Shown: one piece after another, positions 30,341-39,384 of the stretch
Layout: the number at the start of each line of letters is the position of its first letter
Position numbering within the stretch: the first letter of the stretch is position 1
Assembly: GCA_028821405.1 (NCBI GenBank)
Contig: JAPPGK010000075.1
Coordinates: 1-53,992, forward strand
Direction: 5' to 3'
DNA: 53,992 bases
DNA from: Gammaproteobacteria bacterium
GTDB lineage: Bacteria; Pseudomonadota; Gammaproteobacteria; Pseudomonadales; Azotimanducaceae
Notes under the pieces: model-generated
The model's input: the letters and a program-made list of their open reading frames with translations, nothing else
Told to the model about the DNA's origin: nothing
Database searches by the model: none
Program-made: the position numbers and the translations under genes

Positions 30341-32182
30341 CTACGGCTTAGCGCGGTACATGTCCTCGATCAAGTCCGCGTACTTCTCGTTCACCACCTT
30401 GCGCTTGAGCTTCTGGGTCGGGGTCAACTCGTCGTCCTCCGGATCCAGCAATTGGTCGATCAATCGGAACCGCTTGATGGTCTCGACGCGGGCGAAACGG
30501 GCGTTGACCGTTTCGATCTCGCCCCAGATGAGATCCTCCACTTCCCTCGTGTGGCACAGACTCGTGTAGTTGGTGAACGGCACGTCGTTGTCCTGGGCGA
30601 ACTTCATGACGTTCTCGTCGTCGATCATCACCAGGCAGGTCAGGTACGCCCGCCGGTCGCCGACGACCACGGCGTCGGTGATGTAGGGCGAGAACTTGAG
30701 CTGGTTCTCGATTTCGCTGGGCGTGATGTTCTTGCCGCCGGCGGTGATGATGATGTCCTTCATGCGGTCGATCAGGTAGACGAAGCCGTCGTCGTCGATG
30801 CGTCCGACGTCGCCCGTGTGCAACCAGCCCTGGCGAATCGTATCGGCGGTCTTCTCCGGCTTGTTCCAGTAGCCCTGGATGACGCCGGGGCTCTTGATGA
30901 CGATCTCGTCGTGCGCCGCCAGGGCGACCTCGACACCTTCGGCGGACTTGCCCACGCTGCCGATGCGGAAATCGTCGGCCAGGTTCGCCGTGGCGATCCC
31001 CGTGCACTCGGTCTGTCCGTAGAGTTCGTACATCGGTTTGCCAAGCGCCCAGTACCAGTCGATGAGGTCGGGGGCGATCGGCGCGGCGGCCGTCGACAGC
31101 CATCGGCACTTGTCGATTCCTAGCAGCCGCCGGATGTTCTTGAGAACCAGTGCCTCGGCGACGAAAAACGCGACAGCGAGGTGCAACGGCACCCGGCGCT
31201 GTTCCTTCAGGGCAGCCGCTCGCCGCTCGCCGATGGCAAAAGCGAGGCGGTAGGCGGTGCGGCCGAGGGCCGTACCCTCCTTGAGCTTGATCTGCACGGT
31301 GGAGAACTGCTTTTCCCAAACCCTCGGGACGGCGAAATGGACGGTCGGCGAGACCTCCTGCTGATCGTGGTTGATGGTCTCCAAGTTCTCGACGAGATTG
31401 ACGATGCAGCCGGACTCGATGGGCGTGAAGGTGTAGAACATCCGACCGGCGACATGGGCCAAGGGCAGGAAACCGAGTTGCTCGTCGGTGTCGTGCACGC
31501 CGTAGCAACGCTGCACCGTGGCCATCATGAACAGCATGTTGGCCTGCGAGATCATCGCGCCCTTGGGCGGGCCCGTGGTCCCTGAGGTGTAGGTGAGGAT
31601 CATGAGGTCGTCGGGACGGGCCTTGTCGATCTCGCCGTCCCAGACTTCCGGATGGGTCTCGGCGTACTCGCGGCCCAAATCCTGCAACGCGTCGAAGGAC
31701 AGGCACATGGGATCGTCGAGACCGCGCAGCCCCTCCATGTCGAAGATGATGATCTTCTCGAGGGTCGGCGTGCGTTCCCGCACCTCGAGCACCTTGTCGA
31801 GCTGTTCCTCGTCCTCGGCGAAGTAGAAGCGTGTGCCGCTGTCGTTGATGAGGTACTCCACCTGGTTGGGCGCATCGGTGGGATAGACGCCGTTGGTTAT
31901 GCCGCCGATGCAGATCACGCCGAGGTCGGCGAACAGCCATTCCTTGTTGACCTCGGAGGCGATGGAGCAGACGTCTCCCCGCTCAAGGCCCAGCGACTTC
32001 AAACCCAGTCCCGCGAGCCGCGCCCGCTCGCCGTAGTCGGCCCAGGAATACTCGTTCCAGATGCCGAAGTCCTTCTCCCGAACGGCGACTTTCGAGCCTA
32101 GATCGGCGACGCGTTTGCGGAATAGCGCCGGCAAGGTCTCGCAGCCGTCGATCACGGTGCCATTGCGCTGGGCGACGCTCAC
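30341..32182 (-). CDS. AMP-dependent long-chain acyl-CoA synthetase (FadD/FAA1-type)
   Basis: Activates a carboxylic acid to its CoA thioester via an acyl-adenylate. The core motif is LTYTSGTTGPPKGAM. Further motifs are YGQTECTG, LHTGDVGRIDDDGFVYLIDR and the C-terminal-domain IITAGGKNITPSEIEN. Its length (613) and insertion pattern match the long-chain, Faa1/ACSBG-like subgroup. GTG 32182 overlaps the livF stop (GTGA) with GAGGAAG about 8-10 nt upstream; TTG 32188 is possible. Its position after livHMGF suggests that the transported compound, perhaps an aromatic or branched acid, is activated on entry. Substrate is an inference. Confidence 0.9.
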   Translation of the reverse strand: MSVAQRNGTVIDGCETLPALFRKRVADLGSKVAVREKDFGIWNEYSWADYGERARLAGLGLKSLGLERGDVCSIASEVNKEWLFADLGVICIGGITNGVYPTDAPNQVEYLINDSGTRFYFAEDEEQLDKVLEVRERTPTLEKIIIFDMEGLRGLDDPMCLSFDALQDLGREYAETHPEVWDGEIDKARPDDLMILTYTSGTTGPPKGAMISQANMLFMMATVQRCYGVHDTDEQLGFLPLAHVAGRMFYTFTPIESGCIVNLVENLETINHDQQEVSPTVHFAVPRVWEKQFSTVQIKLKEGTALGRTAYRLAFAIGERRAAALKEQRRVPLHLAVAFFVAEALVLKNIRRLLGIDKCRWLSTAAAPIAPDLIDWYWALGKPMYELYGQTECTGIATANLADDFRIGSVGKSAEGVEVALAAHDEIVIKSPGVIQGYWNKPEKTADTIRQGWLHTGDVGRIDDDGFVYLIDRMKDIIITAGGKNITPSEIENQLKFSPYITDAVVVGDRRAYLTCLVMIDDENVMKFAQDNDVPFTNYTSLCHTREVEDLIWGEIETVNARFARVETIKRFRLIDQLLDPEDDELTPTQKLKRKVVNEKYADLIEDMYRAKP

Positions 32183-32943
32183 CGCCAAGTCTTCCTCTGC
32201 TTCCAGCGGCGCCGACCGCGCACGCCTTGATCCTTCATGCCCAGATAGAACTCCTTGATGTCGGTGGCGTTCTTCAACCGCTGGCAGGTGTCCTCCATGA
32301 CGATGCGGCCGTTCTCCATGACGTAGCCGTAGTCGCCGAGATCCAGTGCCATCTTCGCGTTCTGCTCCACCAACAGCATCGTCACCTCCTGCTCTTCGTT
32401 CAAGCGCTTCACGATCCCCGCGATCTCGTGCGTAAGGATCGGCGAAAGACCGAGGGACGGCTCGTCCAGAAGCATGAGGCGCGGGCGCAGCATGAGCGCC
32501 CGGCCGATGGCGAGCATCTGCTGCTGGCCGCCGGACAGGAACCCCGCCGCGAGGGAGCGATCCTCGGCCAGTGCGGGAAAGTAGTCGTATACCAGCTCGA
32601 GGTCGGCGCCGATGTCGGCATCGCTTCGCGTGTAGGCGCCCATGCGCAGGTTCTCGTCGACGCTGAGGAACGGAAACACCTCCCGCCCTTCCGGTACGTG
32701 GCCGATGCCGAGTCGGGCGACCCGGTCGGGGTCCAAGGCGGTGATGTCAACGCCTTCGAAGGTGACGCTCCCCTTTTGCGCTTCCATGGCGGCGCTGATG
32801 GTCTTCAGCACCGTGGTCTTGCCCGCGCCGTTGGCACCGAGAATGGTCACGATGTCGGACTGGTCCACCTTGAGCGAAACGCCCCGGATGGCCATGATCG
32901 GTCCGTAGTAGGTCTCGATGTTGCGCAGTTCGAGCAACGCCAC
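32179..32943 (-). CDS. livF: Branched-chain ABC transporter ATP-binding protein LivF-type
   Basis: One of two ATPases of a HAAT-type importer. Walker A GANGAGKTT, Q-loop region, signature LSGGQQQMLAIGRAL, Walker B LMLLDEPSLGLSP and the H-loop equivalent in LLVEQN are all present. The VEQN in place of the more common H, and the short form (254 residues), are usual for LivF. The tail is basic (RGRRRWKQRKTWR), longer than in E. coli LivF. It lies 3 bp after livG and overlaps the ligase gene. Confidence 0.95.
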   Translation of the reverse strand: MALLELRNIETYYGPIMAIRGVSLKVDQSDIVTILGANGAGKTTVLKTISAAMEAQKGSVTFEGVDITALDPDRVARLGIGHVPEGREVFPFLSVDENLRMGAYTRSDADIGADLELVYDYFPALAEDRSLAAGFLSGGQQQMLAIGRALMLRPRLMLLDEPSLGLSPILTHEIAGIVKRLNEEQEVTMLLVEQNAKMALDLGDYGYVMENGRIVMEDTCQRLKNATDIKEFYLGMKDQGVRGRRRWKQRKTWR

Positions 32944-32946
32944 GGC

Positions 32947-33705
32947 TTAGTCTCCGAGATACGCCCGCAGGACGTCGGGATGGTTTTGGATCTCGGTCGG
33001 ATCCCCCGTCGCCAGCACCACACCGTCGGCCATGGCGAGCACCCGGTTCGATACCGTGGCGACGAGGTTCATGTCGTGCTCGACCATCGCCACCGTGATG
33101 CCGAGATCCTCCACGATGTCCTCGATCCAGAACGACAGGTCCTCGGTCTCTTCCGGATTGAGGCCAGAGGACGGCTCGTCAAGCAGCAGAAGCTTCGGTT
33201 CGAGGCAGAGCGCTCGGGCGATTTCAACCATCTTGCGCGCGCCGTAGGGCAGGCCGCCGATGGGTTGCTCCCGGTAGCTCTGCAAGTCCAGGAGATCGAT
33301 CACGTCTTCCACCCGGCGGCGAAAGTCGAGTTCCTGGCGACGCGCGCCCGGCAGGAACAGCAGATCGGCGACGAGGCGGGTGCGGCGATGGACATGGTGG
33401 GCGATCAGCAGGTTGGTCAGCACCGTCTCGTGTTCGAACAGTTCGGTGTTCTGGAACGTCCGCGCGATCCCCATTTCCGCGATGCGGTGCGGGGGAACAC
33501 CGGTGATGTCGACCCCGTCGAAGGCCATGCTGCCGGAGTCGGTTTCGTAGAAGCGGCTGACCAGGTTGAAGAGCGTGGTCTTGCCGGCCCCGTTCGGTCC
33601 GATGATGCTGAACACCTCGCCCGAACGAATAGTGAACGACACATCGCGGACGGCCTTGATGCCGCCGAAGCTGACCGACAAATCGTGGGCCTCGAACAGG
33701 CTCAC
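32947..33705 (-). CDS. livG: Branched-chain ABC transporter ATP-binding protein LivG-type
   Basis: Second ATPase of the importer. Walker A GPNGAGKTT, the LivG-type insertion after VARTFQN (here IARTFQNTELF), signature GLPYGARKMVEIARAL and Walker B LLLLDEPSSGLNP, then VEHDM for the switch His. GTG 33705 overlaps the livM stop (GTGA) and gives 252 residues, the normal length; an open frame extends to 33894 only inside livM. The Tyr replacing the usual Ser in the signature LSYG/LPYG region is common in LivG. Confidence 0.95.
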   Translation of the reverse strand: MSLFEAHDLSVSFGGIKAVRDVSFTIRSGEVFSIIGPNGAGKTTLFNLVSRFYETDSGSMAFDGVDITGVPPHRIAEMGIARTFQNTELFEHETVLTNLLIAHHVHRRTRLVADLLFLPGARRQELDFRRRVEDVIDLLDLQSYREQPIGGLPYGARKMVEIARALCLEPKLLLLDEPSSGLNPEETEDLSFWIEDIVEDLGITVAMVEHDMNLVATVSNRVLAMADGVVLATGDPTEIQNHPDVLRAYLGD

Positions 33706-34778
33706 CGGACGCGCTCCGTGCGCAGGTAGCTTCGCTGGCGCTTGTAGGTGGCCCGACGATAGAGCGGAAACTGATCGAACCACAGCCGGACCTTGACCCA
33801 GCGGCCGTGTATGCCGAGCGGCTCGAAGATCAAAAAGAGCACGAGGATCGCCCCGAATAACCCCGGTTCCAGCCCCGGTATCTCGCCGATCCACTGAGGC
33901 AGCACGTCACGACCGATTGCGATGGCCTGGGGCAGTAGGCCCAAGAATATTGCCCCGTAGACGACGCCCTGCAGGGATCCCAGGCCGCCCACTACCACCA
34001 TGAGCAGCAGTTGGATCGAGGTCTGGACGGTGAACGCGTCGGGTGCCAAGTAGCCGATCCGGTGCGAAAACAGGGTTCCCGCCAATCCGGTGAAGGCCGC
34101 CGACAGTGCGAACGCCGTGCACTTGGTCCGCGCCAGGTTGATGCCCATGCTCTGGGCCGAGACCTCCGAGTCCCGCACCGCGATGAACGCCCGTCCGGTC
34201 GGCGAGCGAAGCAGGTTCAACGCCGCGAAGAGACTCAAGCTCAGGATTCCGAGGCAGAGATAGTAGAACGGCACGGGGCCGTCGAGGTTCATGCCGAAGA
34301 CCGTGGGATCCGGCACCCGCATGCCGAAATGACCGCCGGTGACCGATTCCCAATGCTCGATCACCCACGCGGCGATGCGTTCGAACGCCAGCGTCGCGAT
34401 GGCAAGGTAGATCCCGGTCATGCGCAACGCCGGCAACCCGACGAGGTAGCCGATGATGGCGCAGAAGGCCGTCGCCAAGGGCACGGAAAGAACGAAGGGG
34501 ACACCTTGGGTGAGCAGCCAAGCGTGGGCGTAGGCGCCGATGGCCAGGAATGCCGCATGGCCCAGGCTCACCAGGCCCGTATAGCCGACCAGGAGCATCA
34601 GGCCGACGCCGGCGATCGCCCAGATGTAGAGATAAGCGAACTCCCCCAGGTAGAACCTGTCGAGAACCAGCGGCGCGAGCAGGACCGCCAGGGCAAGCAA
34701 GCCGTACCAGAACCGCTGCCCGTTGTGCAGGAAGAGGTTCACGTCCTGGGCGTAGTTGGTCTTCTGGACGAATCTCAC
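33702..34778 (-). CDS. livM: Branched-chain ABC transporter permease LivM-type
   Basis: Inner-membrane permease with about ten hydrophobic segments. The conserved LLVGYTGLVSLGHAAFLAIGAY-type region (split here as GYTGLVSLGHAAF), the EAA-like GLAGTLFSH and VGGLGSLQGVVYGAIF are visible. 358 residues including a hydrophilic C-terminal extension of about 40 residues rich in Arg/Tyr. GTG 34778 follows the livH stop by one base. It would pair with LivH to form the channel. Confidence 0.93.
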   Translation of the reverse strand: MRFVQKTNYAQDVNLFLHNGQRFWYGLLALAVLLAPLVLDRFYLGEFAYLYIWAIAGVGLMLLVGYTGLVSLGHAAFLAIGAYAHAWLLTQGVPFVLSVPLATAFCAIIGYLVGLPALRMTGIYLAIATLAFERIAAWVIEHWESVTGGHFGMRVPDPTVFGMNLDGPVPFYYLCLGILSLSLFAALNLLRSPTGRAFIAVRDSEVSAQSMGINLARTKCTAFALSAAFTGLAGTLFSHRIGYLAPDAFTVQTSIQLLLMVVVGGLGSLQGVVYGAIFLGLLPQAIAIGRDVLPQWIGEIPGLEPGLFGAILVLFLIFEPLGIHGRWVKVRLWFDQFPLYRRATYKRQRSYLRTERVR

Positions 34779-34779
34779 G

Positions 34780-35736
34780 TCAGACCTTCTTCTGCTGCAA
34801 CGAGGGGAAGATGCCTTGCGGGCGTACGACCAGCATGGCCAGCAGGATGACGAACGCGCTCACTTCGGAGAGCCCCGGGGGCAGGTGCAGGGCGACGAAC
34901 GGCTCGGCGATACCGATCAAGAGCCCGCCGACGATGGCGCCCGGCAGGCTGCCGAAACCCCCGACGATGGCCGCCGCGAAGGCCTTGATGCCGATGAACC
35001 CCATCAACGGGTCGATCAGGTTGACCGGCGCCACCAGGATGCCCGCGGCGGCGGCGATGGCGGCCGATATGGCCCAAACCAGCGCAAACACCCGCTTCAC
35101 GGGGATGCCGACGTAGAACGCGGCCAGTTGGTTCTGCGACGCGGCCTGCATGGCGATGCCGATCCGCGTGAAGCGGAAGAACAGGTAGAGCGCCCCGCAC
35201 AGCAACGCCGTGCCCACCACGATGGCGACGTTCTCGTAGCCGATGATCAAGCCCCCCAGATCGAACGTGCCGCCGGCGAAGGGCGAGTCCAGGGCCCGGG
35301 GCTGGTTGCCCCAGATGGCGCCGGCGACCGCCCGGAGGACGAATCCAAGCCCGATGGTGAGCATGAGCACAGCGAACGGCGGCTCGCCGATCATGGGTCG
35401 CAGCACGCCCCGTTCGAGCACCACGCCGAAGGCCGCCATCACCAGCAACGTGCCGAGAAACGCGAAGGCGAACGACGCGCCGGGTAGGGCGCCGAGGACC
35501 GGCACGAACGCAAACAGCCAGTCGAACGCCTCGATGAGGCTGAACGCGATGAACGCCCCCAGCATCATCATGTCGCCCTGGGCGAAGTTGACCATCTCGG
35601 TGGCCTTGTAGATCAGCACGAAGCCGAGCGCGATCAGGCCGTACACGCAGCCCTGGGAAATACCGATGATGAGAAGCTGCAGGGTTTCCAAGATCGTGTG
35701 GGCGCGCCGCGTCCGGCAAGCAAATACCCGCGGCAT
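34780..35736 (-). CDS. livH: Branched-chain ABC transporter permease LivH-type
   Basis: Inner-membrane permease, about eight hydrophobic segments. Family marks: LIIGISQGCVYGLIALGFVL, YKATEMVNFAQGDMMMLGAF and the C-terminal VGGFGSLPGAIVGGLLIG. ATG 35736 gives 318 residues with a basic 15-residue lead; TTG 35691 (303 residues, starting just before ETLQLLIIG) may be the real start, and neither has a good Shine-Dalgarno. It is first in the livHMGF-ligase operon and divergent from the GT-C gene (87-bp gap), so the operon promoter should lie in or near 35737-35823. Confidence 0.92.
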   Translation of the reverse strand: MPRVFACRTRRAHTILETLQLLIIGISQGCVYGLIALGFVLIYKATEMVNFAQGDMMMLGAFIAFSLIEAFDWLFAFVPVLGALPGASFAFAFLGTLLVMAAFGVVLERGVLRPMIGEPPFAVLMLTIGLGFVLRAVAGAIWGNQPRALDSPFAGGTFDLGGLIIGYENVAIVVGTALLCGALYLFFRFTRIGIAMQAASQNQLAAFYVGIPVKRVFALVWAISAAIAAAAGILVAPVNLIDPLMGFIGIKAFAAAIVGGFGSLPGAIVGGLLIGIAEPFVALHLPPGLSEVSAFVILLAMLVVRPQGIFPSLQQKKV

Positions 35737-35823
35737 GATACGCGGCTTGGCGAACCGACGGGACTCGTTGACAGGCGACGGACTGCCTCCCAAGAATGGC
35801 CGTATCCACCCCGTATCCGTCCC

Positions 35824-37152
35824 ATGGCACCAGCGCCTAGACCCCTCTCGCGCCAGACGTCTCGATGGACTCCCGAGCTCATTGTCGATACGGGCGGCCT
35901 CGTCTGCGTGCTCGGCTACCTGGCGCTTGCCTACTACTCCTGGGGCAGCATCGGGGAACCGAGCCTGGCGCCGTTCTTCGCGCTGATCGGCTGGGTTGCC
36001 CTGCCTTGGCTGGCCGTTTTCGCGCTGCTGGCCAAGCATCCGGACGGCGTGCCGGTGGGCCGTCTCATCATCTGGGCGGTCGCATTCCGCGTCTCGGGAC
36101 TGGTCGGCGTACCGCTCTTCGAGGACGACTACTTCCGGTATCTCTGGGACGGCTACCGGTTCGCCGAGACCGGCACGCCCTACGGCTGGGCACCGGTCGC
36201 CTCCTTTGCGGACGAAAACGTTCCCGCAGCCTTCCAACGCGTCCTGGATCAGGTCAACTACCCCGACGTTCCGACGATCTACGGGCCCACGACGCAGTTC
36301 GCGTTCCTGCTGGGATACCTCGTGGCGCCCGCGAGCTTGTGGCCGGTTCAGCTCATTCTGATCGGCATCGACATACTGCTGATCCGTTTGCTCGCGACGG
36401 TCGCCGCGCCGCGATTCGCTTTGCTCTACGCCTGGTGCCCGCTGGTGATCAAGGAAGTCGCGTTCACCGCCCATCCCGACGGGCTGGGCGCGTTCCTGCT
36501 CGTAGCCGCGGTGCTGCTGCGGTATCGCGAACACGCACGGGCGGCGGCCGTGTGCCTCGGGCTGGCGGTGGGCGCCAAGGTATTCGCCCTGCTGCTCGTG
36601 CCGTTCGTGCTGGCGCGGGCGGGTCCGCGCGCGTGGATCGTCTTCGCCGCTACCCTATCCCTGCTTTATTTGCCGTTCGTCATCCAAGGGGGAACCGACC
36701 TCACTGCGCTGGCGCTGTTCGCGGCCACCTGGGAGTTCAACTCGGCCCTGTTCGGTTTGCTGTCCCAGTGGTTGCCGGCCGCCCACACGAAGTGGCTTCT
36801 TGGTGCGGTCCTGTTGGTCCTAGGAGGTGCCTACTGGCGCCACTATGCCCGCCACAGCGCCGGACAGATTCCGCGCGGGGATTGGATATTCGGGTGTTTC
36901 CTGCTGGCCGCCCCGGTGATCAACCCGTGGTATGCCCTCTGGCTGCTTCCGTTCGCCGCCGTGTATCCGAGTTGCTGGGCGTGGACGGCCTCGCTGGCGC
37001 TGTTGCTTTCCTACGTCACGGGCTTGAACCTGGGCGTCTTCGATTTCGAACCGTTCGCCCATCCCCACTGGCTTCGACCCTTGGAGTTCGGTCTGATCCT
37101 CGCCGCCGTCGGGGTTGATGTCTGGCGACGCCGCTCGACGGCCTCGACCTGA
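35824..37152 (+). CDS. GT-C superfamily polytopic glycosyltransferase (GT87/DUF2029-like)
   Basis: A 442-residue integral membrane protein with about ten hydrophobic stretches. After the first segments lies EDDYFRYLWDGYRFAETGTP, the acidic catalytic loop typical of GT-C enzymes that use polyprenyl-phosphate sugars. FTAHPDGLGAFLL and a SPVINPWY-type motif (APVINPWYALWLLPF) agree with mannosyl- or glucosyltransferase-like families. Sugar and acceptor cannot be told. ATG 35824 is used; the frame opens at 35698 but that part is not conserved-looking. It is divergent from livH. A GT2 gene that could supply the lipid-linked sugar lies 2.2 kb downstream. Confidence 0.75.
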   Translation: MAPAPRPLSRQTSRWTPELIVDTGGLVCVLGYLALAYYSWGSIGEPSLAPFFALIGWVALPWLAVFALLAKHPDGVPVGRLIIWAVAFRVSGLVGVPLFEDDYFRYLWDGYRFAETGTPYGWAPVASFADENVPAAFQRVLDQVNYPDVPTIYGPTTQFAFLLGYLVAPASLWPVQLILIGIDILLIRLLATVAAPRFALLYAWCPLVIKEVAFTAHPDGLGAFLLVAAVLLRYREHARAAAVCLGLAVGAKVFALLLVPFVLARAGPRAWIVFAATLSLLYLPFVIQGGTDLTALALFAATWEFNSALFGLLSQWLPAAHTKWLLGAVLLVLGGAYWRHYARHSAGQIPRGDWIFGCFLLAAPVINPWYALWLLPFAAVYPSCWAWTASLALLLSYVTGLNLGVFDFEPFAHPHWLRPLEFGLILAAVGVDVWRRRSTAST

Positions 37153-37274
37153 CCATCCATGAAGGCCCGAATTTTCAAAATGAGACACACGAAGTCTAGG
37201 GAAGCAACCCACTTCCCAAATCGCTAGAATCCGCGCCACGACGACGCCGGAGATGGGTTTCGCGCCCAGCCCGC

Positions 37275-37937
37275 ATGAGCAGTCCTGTCAAGATAACGGT
37301 GTTCCGATGGGCGGGTGCCTGGGGGCCGTTCAAGGTCAACATACCCTGCGGCGAGTGCTCGCTCACCAAGGACATCATCCAAGACTGCATCGACACCGAT
37401 CTCAAGGGAATCGACGTGGAACTCGACCTGCGCGACTGGCTGAGCGAGTGGTGGAAGCCGCTGCCCAAGGGCGGCTGGCATGCCCCCATCGTGCTCGTCA
37501 ACGGCAAGATCATCTCCCAGGGGCGGGCGCTGAACCGGGGCGTGCTGACACAGACCGTGATCGAAGCCGCAACGGCTGACACGCCGCTCTCCGGCAACCA
37601 CGTCTTCGGCAAGTCCACATGCCCGCATTGCGTGCGCGCCAAGGGCTACCTGGCCGAGGCCGATGTTCCCAACCAATACTACGACGTCGTCAAGGACACC
37701 CGGGCGCTCTACGAGATGCTGGCCCGGGTCAAGCCCATCATCGGGCCCAAAACACCCGTCACCGTGCCGCAGATCTGGATCGACGGAACCTACATCGGCG
37801 GCGCGGACGCACTCAAGGAAGTCCTCGGACTGTCCGAGGTCGAACCGAATCCCGATCGCGGCCAGTGTTCGCTGTCGCCGGGCAGGGGTCCGGGCCATCG
37901 ATCGCCCGCCGGGTCGGCGCAGTCGGCCGGTGTCTGA
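37275..37937 (+). CDS. Two-motif thioredoxin/glutaredoxin-like protein
   Basis: A 220-residue cytoplasmic protein with two redox sites. The first half carries NIPCGECSLTKD (CxxC, about residues 25-28), followed by a glutaredoxin-like strand PIVLVNGKIISQG. The second is a recognisable glutaredoxin: FGKSTCPHCVRAKGYL (CPHC, about 115-118), then TVPQIWIDGTYIGGADAL with the cis-Pro and the glutathione-binding GG. A low-complexity Gly/Pro/Ser/Arg tail (about 195-220) follows. No signal peptide. ATG 37275 has no good Shine-Dalgarno. It could reduce disulfides in tandem or serve the small Cys-containing secreted protein next to it. That link is inference. Confidence 0.8.
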   Translation: MSSPVKITVFRWAGAWGPFKVNIPCGECSLTKDIIQDCIDTDLKGIDVELDLRDWLSEWWKPLPKGGWHAPIVLVNGKIISQGRALNRGVLTQTVIEAATADTPLSGNHVFGKSTCPHCVRAKGYLAEADVPNQYYDVVKDTRALYEMLARVKPIIGPKTPVTVPQIWIDGTYIGGADALKEVLGLSEVEPNPDRGQCSLSPGRGPGHRSPAGSAQSAGV

Positions 37938-37994
37938 AGATCCGCATCGTCTCTTGAGGATCTCCCAATCAACCCAGACGTCATGGAGCCACGA

Positions 37995-38396
37995 ATGTTG
38001 AAATCGCATCCCAATCTCGTCAGGCCACTGGCGCTTGCCGGCCTTCTAGCCGCCTTTGCGGTTGCCGCCCCGCCAACCGTGATGGCTTCCGGCTCAATCG
38101 GCGGCGGCAGCGGCGTGTCCCAGTTCGGGCAGATGTACAAGCAGGGCAAGGTCGCGTTCTTCAAGAAACTGGCTTGTCGATCCGGTTGTCCGATCGAGCG
38201 GGCGCAGGTCGACAAGGCGCTGGCCGAATCGCTCGTCGAGAGCATCAAGACCCGTGACGCGTTGAAGGCGGCGCCCGGTAGACACGACGAGACGATCAGC
38301 CTGCTATGCCCCGGTGCCAACGCGAAGGGCTGTACCCCGGGCGTAGACGAACAGGAAATGGTTCAGCACTACCTGAGCCGACGCTACGGCGTCTGA
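37995..38396 (+). CDS. Small secreted protein with conserved-looking cysteines
   Basis: A 133-residue product that I do not recognise as a named family. It has a signal peptide (residues about 13-35, cleavage near VMASG), then a Gly/Ser-rich start and a globular part. Four cysteines occur as CRSGC and CPGANAKGC, which could form two disulfides in the periplasm. ATG 37995 is chosen because GGAG lies 6-7 nt upstream; ATG 37983 is also in frame. It lies 57 bp after the glutaredoxin gene and 67 bp before an outer-membrane barrel gene, all on the same strand. Confidence 0.65.
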   Translation: MLKSHPNLVRPLALAGLLAAFAVAAPPTVMASGSIGGGSGVSQFGQMYKQGKVAFFKKLACRSGCPIERAQVDKALAESLVESIKTRDALKAAPGRHDETISLLCPGANAKGCTPGVDEQEMVQHYLSRRYGV

Positions 38397-38463
38397 CCAC
38401 CCGTCGACAAACCCCCAGAACGACGACGGCGCCACCGCTTGGCGCCCAGATGGACACAACACA

Positions 38464-39354
38464 ATGAGACTCTCCCTGAATCTGATCCTGACCGGCGTAT
38501 TCGGCTTCGCTGCCAGCCCGGTATTGGCGCAGGGCTCGCCCTGGTTGCCCGTTCCCAAGACGGGCTCGATCACCATCACGCAGGTTTCCCAGGAAGCCAC
38601 GCATTTCTATCGCGGCCCGAACGGGACAGCACGCGGCGCGTTCCCGTACGGCAAACTCGAACAGAGCACGACGTGGTTCACCGCCAACTACGGCATTGCC
38701 GACGCCGTGGCAGTGGACGCTCGGATCGGGCGGTCGGCGGCGGAAGCCGCCTCGCCGAGCCCGGCCGGCACGGGACCGCCGGCTGACCAAGATGGCAGCG
38801 CCGACATGTCAATCGGCGTGACCTGGCGCTTCGTGGACGAGGATACCTCCGACACGGGCCTGCCGAGCGTTGCCCTACGCGTCGGCATGATCAGAGCGGG
38901 CGACTACGATGTGGGCACGCCGACGGCCATCGGAGACGGCGGCGACGGTTTCGAGGCGTCGTTGCTCGTTGGCAAGGTGATGGGACCAATCGCGGTGTCT
39001 GCCGAGTTCGGGATCAAGTCGCTGAACAACGACATACCCCAGGCCACGACCCTGGCGGCGACGGCGCACTGGTTCACCCCCCTGCCGGGTTTGTCCGTGC
39101 GGGCCCAGTACTACGCCCAGGGGTCCGACGGGTCGCTGAACATCGGCACGCCTGAGGGTCCTCCCGCGCATCCCGACCGCTTTCCGCAAGTGGCCGAGGA
39201 GGTCGACCGGATATCCGTCGGTGCCACCTACAGCTTCGGCGCGTTGAGCGTCGGCGTCGACAGGTTCGACACCCGCGACGGCCGCAATACCGGGGACTTC
39301 GATGCCTGGGCGGCATCGGTCAGCTACAGTTTCGACCTTTTCCGGCCGAATTAG
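38464..39354 (+). CDS. Outer-membrane beta-barrel protein
   Basis: A 296-residue exported protein. The signal peptide ends near ASPVLAQ (residue about 22). The mature part alternates short hydrophobic and polar residues across many predicted strands, e.g. TTWFTANYGIADAVAVDARI, GVTWRFVDE, SVSYSFDLF, and is Gly/Asp/Ser-rich between them. The last strand (SVSYSFDLFRPN) ends close to an aromatic residue, as BamA-targeted barrels do. It is similar in style to DUF3034- or transporter-like barrels, but I cannot name the family. The neighbouring small secreted protein may be functionally tied to it. Confidence 0.65.
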   Translation: MRLSLNLILTGVFGFAASPVLAQGSPWLPVPKTGSITITQVSQEATHFYRGPNGTARGAFPYGKLEQSTTWFTANYGIADAVAVDARIGRSAAEAASPSPAGTGPPADQDGSADMSIGVTWRFVDEDTSDTGLPSVALRVGMIRAGDYDVGTPTAIGDGGDGFEASLLVGKVMGPIAVSAEFGIKSLNNDIPQATTLAATAHWFTPLPGLSVRAQYYAQGSDGSLNIGTPEGPPAHPDRFPQVAEEVDRISVGATYSFGALSVGVDRFDTRDGRNTGDFDAWAASVSYSFDLFRPN

Positions 39355-39384
39355 CACCGTCCGGCATCAGAGAAAGCGCCACGG

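Noticed and set aside
37199-37217. GGGAAG...CTTCCC hairpin after the GT-C gene, also starting next to CTAG
   Set aside because: Only six base pairs, no T-run, and no further match to the 147-bp element, so not called as terminator or repeat copy.
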